This document shows positions 1 through 5,935 of a stretch of DNA of 7,418 nt, in pieces. The notes under the pieces are model-generated. The model searched no databases. It was not told the DNA's origin and saw nothing but the letters and a program-made list of their open reading frames with translations. This stretch comes from an uncultured Lachnospiraceae bacterium. GTDB taxonomy: Bacteria; Bacillota; Clostridia; Lachnospirales; Lachnospiraceae. The position numbers and the translations under genes were made by a program. Positions within the stretch are counted from its first letter, which is position 1; every line of letters begins with the position of its first letter. The stretch spans positions 1-7,418 of the forward strand of contig OMRF01000144.1 of assembly GCA_900313435.1 (NCBI GenBank), read 5' to 3'.

Positions 1-1304
1 CCATAAGAGGCATCATCTCTTCCATGGAGTACCCGCCTTCTGCGGGAAGATACAGGGTCTATATTATTGATGAGGTTCACATGCTCTCAACCGCGGCGTG
101 GAACGCCCTTCTGAAATCTCTGGAGGAGCCGCCGTCTTATGTGATCTTCATCCTGGCGACCACGGAGCTTCAAAAGATCCCCCAGACCATACTTTCACGC
201 TGCCAGCGCTACGAATTTCACAGGATATCGATAGATACCATAAAGGCCCGGCTCCTTGAGCTTACCGAAAGGGAAGGCGTAAAAGCGGAGGATAAGGCGC
301 TTTACGCGATAGCAAAGGCGGGCGACGGCTCCATGCGTGATGCGATCTCGCTCCTGGCTCAGTGCATGGCCTTCTATCTCGGACAGGATCTGACCTATGA
401 TAATGTCCTTTCGGTTTTGGGGGCGGTAGATACCTCATTATTCTCGAAACTATTTAACGCAGTGCGTATAGGTGATTCCTCTACGGCTCTTTCCGTGATA
501 GATGAGGTGCTTACTGAGGGGCGCGAGCTTACGCAGTTTTCAGATGACTTCGTGTGGTATCTGAGGAATCTCCTCCTCATAAAAGGAGACGTGGCAGGAG
601 AGGATTTAGTCGGGATCTCCTCCGACAATATGAAGGAACTGAAAGCTGAGGCGCAGGATGTTGATGATGCCATTCTGCTTCGCTATATAAGGGTGATGTC
701 CGCGCTTTCAGACCGGCTTCGGACGGCAGTCCAGAAGCGCGTTGTGACCGAGGTTGCCGTCATCAAGCTCTGCCATCCCGAGATGGAAAAGGACACGGGC
801 TCGCTTCAGGAGCGTATCGTGCGGCTTGAAGAAAAACTTTCCTCCGGCGTATTTATGGCTGCGCCGCAGGGAATGGTCCAGGGAACGGCGGGGGGTTCCG
901 CAGAGCATCTTCCCGCAGTTACAAAGAAGGCTCTCCCCGAAGCGCTTCCCGAGGATATAAAGACCATAGCGGAAAACTGGGATCAGGTAGCAAAGCAGCT
1001 TACGGGAGTACTCCGATCCAGCATCAAAGCGGCTATGGCGACTCTGTCGGATGACGAGAAGCAGCTTCTTATCGTATTTAACGAGGAGCAGCAGGTCGCA
1101 TACAATGTCTTTGCAATGGAGGAGAACAAAAAGCGGCTTGAAGATGTTCTTTCAGGGATAGCGGGAAAGGAAGTTCCGGTTATTTTGAAGCTCGAGGATT
1201 CCGGAAAACGCCGTGAGGACGAGTACGAGGATATCATACAGAGATTCGGCAAGGACAGGGGTCTTGAGATTTCAATAGAAAACGATTTTGATGACAATGA
1301 CTGA
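1..1304 (+). CDS. dnaX: DNA polymerase III subunit gamma/tau (5'-truncated by window edge)
   Basis: This is the ATPase subunit of the clamp loader, which opens the beta sliding clamp and, as tau, ties the loader to the replicative polymerase. The reading frame is already open at base 3, so the gene begins upstream; about 433 residues are visible. Counting from the first visible codon, Walker B DEVH lies at 23-26, the LLKSLEEPP helix at 36-44, sensor 1 (ATTE) near 52-55, the SRC arginine-finger motif at 65-67 and the sensor 2 motif GSMRD at 109-113. A collar region follows, then a Gly/Ala/Pro-rich linker near 280-320 and a C-terminal domain of about 110 residues. Walker A and the zinc-binding cysteines, expected in roughly the first 110 residues, are outside the window. 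The ATG at 24 is internal, not a start. No A-AAA-AAG slippery heptamer of the E. coli kind is present in the visible part, so a frameshifted gamma form is not evident. Confidence 0.97.
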   Translation, partial: IRGIISSMEYPPSAGRYRVYIIDEVHMLSTAAWNALLKSLEEPPSYVIFILATTELQKIPQTILSRCQRYEFHRISIDTIKARLLELTEREGVKAEDKALYAIAKAGDGSMRDAISLLAQCMAFYLGQDLTYDNVLSVLGAVDTSLFSKLFNAVRIGDSSTALSVIDEVLTEGRELTQFSDDFVWYLRNLLLIKGDVAGEDLVGISSDNMKELKAEAQDVDDAILLRYIRVMSALSDRLRTAVQKRVVTEVAVIKLCHPEMEKDTGSLQERIVRLEEKLSSGVFMAAPQGMVQGTAGGSAEHLPAVTKKALPEALPEDIKTIAENWDQVAKQLTGVLRSSIKAAMATLSDDEKQLLIVFNEEQQVAYNVFAMEENKKRLEDVLSGIAGKEVPVILKLEDSGKRREDEYEDIIQRFGKDRGLEISIENDFDDND

Positions 1305-1320
1305 TTGAAAGGATGAAAAA

Positions 1321-1665
1321 ATGGGCAAGGGACGCGGAGGCTACGGCGGAATGGGCATGGGAATGCCCGGAAACATGAAGAACCTCATGAAGCAGGCACA
1401 GAAAATGCAGCAGAAGATGCAGGAGGCACAGGAATCTCTCGCGGAAGCGGAATTCACCGCAGCTGCGGGCGGAAATGCCGTATCGGTGACTGTTTCCGGA
1501 ACGAAGGAGCTGAAGTCCGTAAAGATATCTCCCGAGGCTCTGGATCCCGAGGATGTTGAGATGCTCGAGGATATGATAGTCGCGGCAGTGAACGAAGCCA
1601 TGAAGAAGGTAGATGAGGAGCAGGAGAAGCTTACCGGCGGTGTCGGAGCGGATCTTCCTTTCTGA
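1321..1665 (+). CDS. ybaB: YbaB/EbfC family nucleoid-associated protein
   Basis: A 114-residue DNA-binding protein of the YbaB/EbfC family, small dimeric proteins that coat the nucleoid and are nearly always encoded between dnaX and recR. The N-terminus is rich in Gly and Met, followed by the family's helical stretch around NLMKQAQKMQQKMQ (about residues 21-34). Next come a beta-sheet core (TAAAGGNAVSVTVSG, about 47-61) and a C-terminal helix (AAVNEAMKKVDEEQEKLTGG). An AAAGGA Shine-Dalgarno at 1308-1313 sits 7 bases before the ATG. The gene follows dnaX by 16 bases and precedes recR by 5, supporting one transcript. Its exact role in Firmicutes is not settled. Length and sequence are ordinary for the family. 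Confidence 0.95.
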   Translation: MGKGRGGYGGMGMGMPGNMKNLMKQAQKMQQKMQEAQESLAEAEFTAAAGGNAVSVTVSGTKELKSVKISPEALDPEDVEMLEDMIVAAVNEAMKKVDEEQEKLTGGVGADLPF

Positions 1666-1670
1666 AACTG

Positions 1671-2273
1671 ATGGCATCTGATTATTATTCCAAACAGATA
1701 TCAAACCTGATAGCGGAGTTCTCGCGGCTTCCGGGCATAGGCGAAAAGACAGCCCAGAGGCTTGCTTTTCACGTCCTTCATATGCCAATCGAGGATGTGA
1801 AGCGCTTTTCGGATACCCTCACAAAGGCACGGGAGCAGGTCCGCTACTGCAGCGTCTGCTGCACCCTTACAGACCGCGAGGTCTGTCCTGTATGCGATGA
1901 TCAAAAAAGAGATCACAAACAGATAATGGTAGTTGAGGACAGCCGCGATATGGCGGCTTACGAAAAGACGCACAAATACGGCGGTGTCTATCACGTACTC
2001 CACGGTGCCATCTCCCCCATGCAGGGCATAGGTCCTGCGGATATCAGACTGAAAGAGCTCATGGTCCGCCTTCAGGGCGATGTGGATGAAGTGATAATAG
2101 CGACGAATTCCTCCCTCGAAGGGGAGACCACTGCCATGTATATAGCAAAGCTCATAAAGCCTACAGGGATCAAAACTACAAGGATAGCCAGCGGCGTTCC
2201 CGTGGGCGGCGAACTCGAATATATCGACGAGGTCACGCTGCTTCGGGCCCTTGACGGTCGGACTGAACTGTAG
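1671..2273 (+). CDS. recR: Recombination mediator protein RecR
   Basis: RecR works with RecO (and RecF) to load RecA on gapped single-stranded DNA during recombinational repair. The 200-residue length is typical. The helix-hairpin-helix lies at about 19-36 (RLPGIGEKTAQRLAFHVL), and a four-cysteine zinc site uses C60, C63, C72 and C75. The Toprim domain starts at about 85 (IMVVED) and includes YHVLHGAISPMQGIGP at 107-122. The conserved C-terminal block GVPVGGELEYIDEVTL at 175-190 includes the Walker-B-like segment. The start lies 5 bases after the ybaB stop, and no good Shine-Dalgarno is visible just before it, so translation is probably coupled to ybaB. No intrinsic terminator directly follows. 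Confidence 0.97.
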   Translation: MASDYYSKQISNLIAEFSRLPGIGEKTAQRLAFHVLHMPIEDVKRFSDTLTKAREQVRYCSVCCTLTDREVCPVCDDQKRDHKQIMVVEDSRDMAAYEKTHKYGGVYHVLHGAISPMQGIGPADIRLKELMVRLQGDVDEVIIATNSSLEGETTAMYIAKLIKPTGIKTTRIASGVPVGGELEYIDEVTLLRALDGRTEL

Positions 2274-2284
2274 TTTTAGCATTT

Positions 2285-2313
2285 TTTACAAAATACAGTA
2301 GAATATTAATAAT
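2285..2313 (+). promoter_or_regulatory. Candidate sigma-A promoter for the V-type ATPase operon
   Basis: TTTACA at 2285-2290 (5 of 6 matches to TTGACA) is followed after 17 bases by AATAAT at 2308-2313 (5 of 6 to TATAAT), in an AT-rich patch just after recR. Transcription would begin near 2320, leaving a leader of about 155 bases before ntpF. This is inferred from consensus only; the AT-rich background makes chance matches possible, and TAATAA one base upstream is an alternative -10. Confidence 0.45.
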
Positions 2314-2337
2314 CGTTGTGTTAATATTGAACATGTG

Positions 2338-2375
2338 TTTTTTCGCGAACGCGTATTTTGCGTTCGTAGAAAAAA
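2338..2375. repeat. Inverted repeat / hairpin at the start of the ntp leader
   Basis: CGAACGC (2346-2352) and GCGTTCG (2360-2366) form a perfect 7-bp inverted repeat around the 7-base spacer GTATTTT. Outside it, T6 plus C at 2338-2344 can pair with G plus A6 at 2369-2375 across a small internal loop, giving a stem of about 14 pairs. It is not an intrinsic terminator on either strand, because the U-tract lies on the 5' side of the stem and is paired. It lies about 20 bases downstream of the predicted start site, so it could be a repressor operator or a 5' mRNA-stabilising hairpin. Confidence 0.6.
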
Positions 2376-2382
2376 CCATACA

Positions 2383-2433
2383 GGGACACTTAACGAACAC
2401 GAGGCGAAGCCGATGTGTGAGTTTAGTGGCGTC
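2383..2433 (+). promoter_or_regulatory. Structured leader RNA, candidate riboswitch aptamer or attenuator element
   Basis: The transcript can fold into one long imperfect hairpin. The pairs are 2387-2390 with 2425-2428, 2392-2394 with 2421-2423, 2397-2400 with 2415-2418, and 2403-2405 with 2409-2411, closed by a GAA triloop. There are 14 Watson-Crick pairs in total. Two internal loops are both tandem GA/GA (2395-2396 with 2419-2420; 2401-2402 with 2412-2413, plus bulged U2414), a motif typical of folded RNAs. GAC 2385-2387 could instead pair with GUC 2431-2433. The apical GCCG and the 3' arm GUGAG also belong to the alternative hairpin at 2407-2457, so the two folds compete. I cannot assign it by eye to a known class; the fold was derived by hand. 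Confidence 0.5.
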
Positions 2434-2457
2434 GGAGTATGTTTCTCACGGCTTTTT
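2407..2457 (+). terminator. Candidate conditional terminator (attenuator) before ntpF
   Basis: AAGCCG (2407-2412) pairs with CGGCTT (2449-2454) and TGAG (2418-2421) pairs with CTCA (2445-2448), separated by a 5-base bulge, with a T5 run at 2453-2457. An alternative pairing extends the inner helix to GTGAG/CTCAC. The bulge, the 23-base loop and the short T-run, two of whose bases are paired, make it a weak terminator. Its position 7 bases before the Shine-Dalgarno of ntpF, and its overlap with the upstream leader hairpin, suggest regulation rather than plain termination. It could also stop read-through from recR. Confidence 0.4.
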
Positions 2458-2460
2458 CAA

Positions 2461-2469
2461 AGGAGGAGG
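2461..2469 (+). promoter_or_regulatory. Ribosome binding site that decides the ntpF start
   Basis: AGGAGGAGG contains AGGAGG at 2464-2469, 6 bases before the GTG at 2476. No comparable site precedes the upstream in-frame candidates at 2335 (GTG) and 2413 (ATG), so the start is placed at 2476. Confidence 0.85.
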
Positions 2470-2475
2470 CACGCA

Positions 2476-2784
2476 GTGATCGAAGATACCATAAATGCGG
2501 TGAAGGAAGCTGAGGCAAAAGCGAGAGATACGGCGGCAAAGGCCCGCGAGGACGCAAAGAATGCGGCTCTGGAGGCCGAGAATTTGGCTCAGAAGATAGC
2601 GAGCGAAGCAAAGAATACCGACAAATCCTATTATGACAGCGCTATGGCTTCCGCGAAATCCAAGGCGGACTCCATCATAGAAGATGCGAAGGCAAAGGCC
2701 GATTCGGACGCGAAGGCACTCACGGCTGCTGCCGATTCAAAGATCGATAGTGCTGTTAATGAAATAGTTTCACGTATTGCGTAA
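2476..2784 (+). CDS. ntpF: V-type ATPase peripheral-stalk subunit (NtpF; subunit G/H)
   Basis: This 102-residue protein forms the peripheral stalk with NtpE, holding the catalytic head against rotor torque. The start is the GTG at 2476 with AGGAGG 6 bases upstream. The frame stays open back to 2335, but that stretch lies over the leader hairpins and does not look like protein. The sequence is almost wholly charged and Ala-rich coiled coil: repeats such as EAEAKARDTAAKAREDAKNA (11-30) and DAKAKADSDAKA (70-81) fit the hendecad pattern of this family. It ends in the typical short AVNEIVSRI segment (93-101). There is no membrane segment. It is the first gene of the operon, 15 bases before ntpI, the same position as ntpF in Enterococcus hirae. 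Low-complexity composition makes the family call depend partly on context. Confidence 0.85.
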   Translation: MIEDTINAVKEAEAKARDTAAKAREDAKNAALEAENLAQKIASEAKNTDKSYYDSAMASAKSKADSIIEDAKAKADSDAKALTAAADSKIDSAVNEIVSRIA

Positions 2785-2799
2785 AACGGAGAAGAACTG

Positions 2800-4836
2800 A
2801 TGGCAGTTGTAAAGATGCAGAAACTTTCCGTGTGCGCTTCACGAAAGCACAGGAAAGAGATCCTTGAAGCCCTCCAGAAGACAGGGGCAATGGAGATACG
2901 CACAGGAAGCGACCTGCAGCAGGACGATGACGGGATCCTTCATATGGATACCGCGGAGGCCGTTTCCCGCTTCGAAAAGACCGCGGAGTCCTTTGACAAA
3001 GCGCTTCAGGTCCTTGCCGGGGTGAAGCCCGAGATCATGAAGGGCGGCGGACTCTTTGGCGGTCCCATGGATATTTCTGAAGAAGAATACGAGGAAGTGA
3101 TCAAAAAACGGGATTCGCTCCTCGAGGACGCATATGATGTTCTCCGTCTTGAAAAGGAAAGGGCGGAGTGTCATACGGCTATTTCCAAGGACGAGAACCA
3201 GATCCTTTCCCTCGCTCCCTGGAAGGCACTTCCCGTTCCCATGAATTTCACAGGCACCCGCGAGACAAAGACCTTTATCGGAACCCTTCCCATGAATGTC
3301 GACGAGGCGTCGCTGCTTCAGCTGGTGACGGAAGGGCTTTCAGCAGACGCGCCGGTGTCTTCGGATGTGATATCGGTAAATGGCTCAGATACTGCGGTTT
3401 TCGTTATCGCAAAGAATTCCGTTGCGGACAAGGTCTCAGAGAATCTTAGAATTGCAGGCTTTTCAAGACCCTCCTATGTTTCTTCTTATGTTCCCAGTGA
3501 CGCGGAGGAGATATTAAGGAACGATATCGACGATCAGAATACAAAGATCGCGGAGATCGGGGATGAGATAGAAAAGTCCGTAGAAAAGGCGAGACAGTTC
3601 AAGATCGCCTCGGATTATTTTAATACCAGAGCCGAAAAATACAAGATACTCGGGAAGCTTCCCCAGACGGGTCATGTCTTCTTCCTTGAGGGCTGGGTCA
3701 CGGCGGACAGTGCTCCGAAGATCGAAAAGCTTCTTACCGAGAAGTTCTCCGCTTTTGTTGAGCGCGAGGAGAAGCTTGCCGATGAAACAGAACCCACGGT
3801 TCTGAAAAATAACAAATTCGCGTCGAATGTGGAGGGGGTTCTCGCATCCTACGGTCTTCCCCAGCACGGGAAGATAGATCCCACCTTCATCATGTCGATC
3901 TTCTACGTATTCTTCTTCGGAATGATGCTTTCCGATGCAGGGTACGGACTTGTCATGGCAGTGCTGTGCCTCGTTATCCTCATCAAGAAGAGAAAGACGA
4001 TGTCGGACGGTATGAAGAAGTTCATCTCATTATTCTTCTTCTGCGGTCTCTCTACTATATTCTGGGGAGCCATGTACGGCGGCTTCTTCGGAAATCTCAT
4101 CGATACCATCGCAACCACCTTCTGCGGCTACACCGGACCGCAGATCATTCAGCCGCTCTGGTTCGATCCCATGACAAACCCGATGCAGCTCCTTATCTAC
4201 TGCATGCTCTTCGGTGTGATCCATCTCTTCACGGGTCTTGCGATAAAGGGTGCCCAGTATCTGAAGGATCACGATGTGGTCGGTTTCCTCTGCGATGTCT
4301 GCGCGTGGTATGCGTTCTTGATCGGGCTCATCCTTATGCTCCTTCCTTCGGACCTCTTCAAGGGAATCTCCGGAATGGAATTCAATTTCCCTCCGATAGT
4401 CGGGGAGATCGCGAAGTGGATGACTATCGTCGGCATGGTGGTGATCGTGCTGATGAGCGCGAGGGGCAAGAAGAATTTCGGCCTTCGTATCGCCCTCGGT
4501 GCTTACGATATATACGGGATCACATCCTGGCTTTCAGATGTGCTTTCGTATTCAAGGCTTCTGGCCCTCGGTCTTGCTACCGGCGTTATCGCGAACGTTG
4601 TCAATATGATGGGCGCGATGTTCGGCGGCGGCGGAGGCTTCGGTGTGGTGATATTCATATTGGTAATGATCCTTGGCCACACCCTGAATATTGCTATCAA
4701 CGCTCTCGGAGCTTATGTCCACACGAACAGGCTTCAGTACGTTGAGTTCTTCAGTAAGTTCTATGACGGCGGAGGCATTGACTTTAAGCCGTTTAAGACA
4801 GCAAACAAATTTACACAAATTAAGGAGGAAAGGTAA
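2800..4836 (+). CDS. ntpI: V-type ATPase membrane stator subunit I (a-subunit)
   Basis: NtpI is the stator subunit that gives the ion its half-channels past the rotor ring. At 678 residues it is of normal length. Residues 1 to about 360 form the cytoplasmic arm, with a coiled-coil stretch near 240-285. From about 362 there are roughly eight membrane segments: 364-378, 380-396, 408-430, 464-482, 493-516, 536-553, 570-605 and 610-635. Family motifs include FGMMLSDAGYG (373-383). YSRLLALGLA (584-593) carries R586, the arginine facing the rotor carboxylate, and HTNRLQYVEFF (641-651) carries R644, matching the second conserved arginine. Both essential arginines are therefore present. GGAG at 2788-2791 serves the ATG, 15 bases after ntpF. 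The end of this gene contains the strong Shine-Dalgarno of ntpK. Confidence 0.97.
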   Translation: MAVVKMQKLSVCASRKHRKEILEALQKTGAMEIRTGSDLQQDDDGILHMDTAEAVSRFEKTAESFDKALQVLAGVKPEIMKGGGLFGGPMDISEEEYEEVIKKRDSLLEDAYDVLRLEKERAECHTAISKDENQILSLAPWKALPVPMNFTGTRETKTFIGTLPMNVDEASLLQLVTEGLSADAPVSSDVISVNGSDTAVFVIAKNSVADKVSENLRIAGFSRPSYVSSYVPSDAEEILRNDIDDQNTKIAEIGDEIEKSVEKARQFKIASDYFNTRAEKYKILGKLPQTGHVFFLEGWVTADSAPKIEKLLTEKFSAFVEREEKLADETEPTVLKNNKFASNVEGVLASYGLPQHGKIDPTFIMSIFYVFFFGMMLSDAGYGLVMAVLCLVILIKKRKTMSDGMKKFISLFFFCGLSTIFWGAMYGGFFGNLIDTIATTFCGYTGPQIIQPLWFDPMTNPMQLLIYCMLFGVIHLFTGLAIKGAQYLKDHDVVGFLCDVCAWYAFLIGLILMLLPSDLFKGISGMEFNFPPIVGEIAKWMTIVGMVVIVLMSARGKKNFGLRIALGAYDIYGITSWLSDVLSYSRLLALGLATGVIANVVNMMGAMFGGGGGFGVVIFILVMILGHTLNIAINALGAYVHTNRLQYVEFFSKFYDGGGIDFKPFKTANKFTQIKEER

Positions 4837-4838
4837 AA

Positions 4839-5306
4839 ATGAGTACAGGTATGGCGTTGGCGCTTCTCGGCGCAGCTCTCGCAACGATCGGAGGAGGAAT
4901 CGGCTCCGCGTGGGGTACAGGAATGGCCGGACAGGCTGCGGCGGGTGTTACCGCAGAGGATCCCAGCCAGTTCGCGAAGGTTCTTATCCTTCAGCTTCTT
5001 CCCGGTACGCAGGGTATCTACGGTCTGCTCGTAACCTTCATCACGCTTTCAAGGATCGGCGTGCTCGGCGGCGAGGCTATTACCGATACGAACACAGGCT
5101 GGATGTATCTTTTCGCATGCCTTCCTATCGCGATAGTCGGACTTGTATCCGCTTATCATCAGGGCAGGACATCCGTAGCGTCCGTGGGTATAGTAGCAAA
5201 GAAGCCCGATCAGTTCGGTAAGGCTATGCTCTTCCCGGCAATGGTTGAGACCTACGCGATCCTCGCGCTTCTCATCTCCATTCTTGCTGTTACCAACATT
5301 GGATGA
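4839..5306 (+). CDS. ntpK: V-type ATPase rotor-ring subunit K (16-kDa proteolipid), predicted Na+-binding
   Basis: NtpK is the membrane rotor-ring subunit that carries the transported ion. Its 155 residues form two fused helical hairpins (four membrane segments) with Gly-rich GGGIGSAWGTGMAG at 18-31. The ion-site motifs are LLPGTQG (53-59), an HQG at 107-109 and AMVETYAI (134-141). Aligned by eye with the E. hirae ring, the five Na+ ligands L61, T64, Q65, Q110 and E139 correspond to L54, T57, Q58, Q108 and E137. The full set points to Na+ coupling. Only the second hairpin carries the carboxylate, as in E. hirae. AGGAGG at 4823-4828, inside the end of ntpI, lies 10 bases before the ATG and is among the strongest sites here, fitting the multiple copies needed per ring. 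The gene starts 2 bases after the ntpI stop. Confidence 0.97.
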   Translation: MSTGMALALLGAALATIGGGIGSAWGTGMAGQAAAGVTAEDPSQFAKVLILQLLPGTQGIYGLLVTFITLSRIGVLGGEAITDTNTGWMYLFACLPIAIVGLVSAYHQGRTSVASVGIVAKKPDQFGKAMLFPAMVETYAILALLISILAVTNIG

Positions 5307-5324
5307 TTATTTAGGAGCTACTAA

Positions 5325-5924
5325 ATGTCAGGAATCGAAAATATAACACGCGAGATCCTGCAGGAAGCTGAAGAGAGTGCGGCGTCGGAACTTCAGGAAG
5401 CAAAAGCAAAGGCTGATGAAGTTGTCGAGAAGGCCAGGGAAGAAGCGTCCGAGCTTTCAGTGAAGGCACACGCGAAGGCAGATGCCGACGCGAAGGCTTA
5501 TGTTGAGCGCGCTTACGCAGAGGCTGAGTCCTATTCAAAGAGGGCGGTGCTTCTGGCAAAGAGCGAGATCATCAAGAGTGTGCTTTCAAAGGCGAAGGAA
5601 AAATTCCTTTCTGCCGCGCCGGCGGATTATTTTGCCAAGCTTTTGTCTCTCGTAGAAAAGTCCGTAATGAAGGGCGACGGAGAGATGATCCTTTCGGCAA
5701 AGGACAAGGCGCGTATTCCTTCCGATTTTGCTGCAAAGGCAGATGCCGCGGCAAAGAAGGCGGGTGGAAGCCTCAAGCTTTCTTCGGAAACAGCAGATAT
5801 CTCAGGAGGTTTTATCCTCCGTTATGGCGGGATAGACATAAACTCATCCATAGACGCCATTATGAACGACAGGCAGACTGAATTCGAGGATGCTGTAAGA
5901 CAGGCACTCTGGCCCGAGAATTAA
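5325..5924 (+). CDS. ntpE: V-type ATPase peripheral-stalk subunit E
   Basis: NtpE pairs with NtpF in the peripheral stalk and binds the top of the A3B3 head through its C-terminal domain. The protein has 199 residues, close to the family norm. Residues 5 to about 95 are a charged, Ala-rich coiled coil (for example EAKAKADEVVEKAREEA, 25-41). Residues from about 98 on form the globular domain, with the typical GGFIL motif at 161-165 followed by a DINSSIDAI stretch. AGGAG at 5313-5317 stands 7 bases before the ATG. The gene lies 18 bases after ntpK and 11 before ntpC. The segment AKADADAKA (50-58) closely resembles AKADSDAKA in NtpF, probably reflecting shared coiled-coil composition. Confidence 0.95.
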   Translation: MSGIENITREILQEAEESAASELQEAKAKADEVVEKAREEASELSVKAHAKADADAKAYVERAYAEAESYSKRAVLLAKSEIIKSVLSKAKEKFLSAAPADYFAKLLSLVEKSVMKGDGEMILSAKDKARIPSDFAAKADAAAKKAGGSLKLSSETADISGGFILRYGGIDINSSIDAIMNDRQTEFEDAVRQALWPEN

Positions 5925-5935
5925 AGGAGACTGCG

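Noticed and set aside
1125..1133. AAC AAA AAG in dnaX as a possible programmed frameshift site
   Set aside because: There are only five consecutive A's rather than the A-AAA-AAG heptamer, and it lies in the C-terminal domain, past where a gamma-type product would end.
1234..1788. 184-codon antisense open frame across dnaX, ybaB and recR
   Set aside because: It spans three firmly identified genes and their junctions and shows no recognisable protein features.
1701..2282. 193-codon antisense open frame covering nearly all of recR
   Set aside because: There is no ribosome site or family resemblance, and RecR on the other strand has every expected motif. It is a by-product of codon bias.
2338..2375. 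Intrinsic terminator for recR
   Set aside because: The stem is good, but the T-run is 5' of it and is itself paired; the 3' side is A-rich on both strands.
2335..2475. 47-codon N-terminal extension of ntpF from GTG 2335 (or from ATG 2413)
   Set aside because: It has no Shine-Dalgarno, overlies stable hairpins, and reads as Cys/Arg/His-rich sequence unlike the subunit. The strong AGGAGG directly serves GTG 2476.
3966..4745. 259-codon open frame inside ntpI on the same strand
   Set aside because: Its Arg/His/Ser-rich product is a typical out-of-frame shadow of the clearly real membrane domain of NtpI, which includes both conserved arginines.
5474..5497. Shared AKAD-DAKA motif in ntpE (also in ntpF near 2692-2720) as evidence of a recent duplication
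   Set aside because: Similarity is confined to low-complexity Ala/Lys coiled coil, and both proteins are of normal length with different C-terminal parts.
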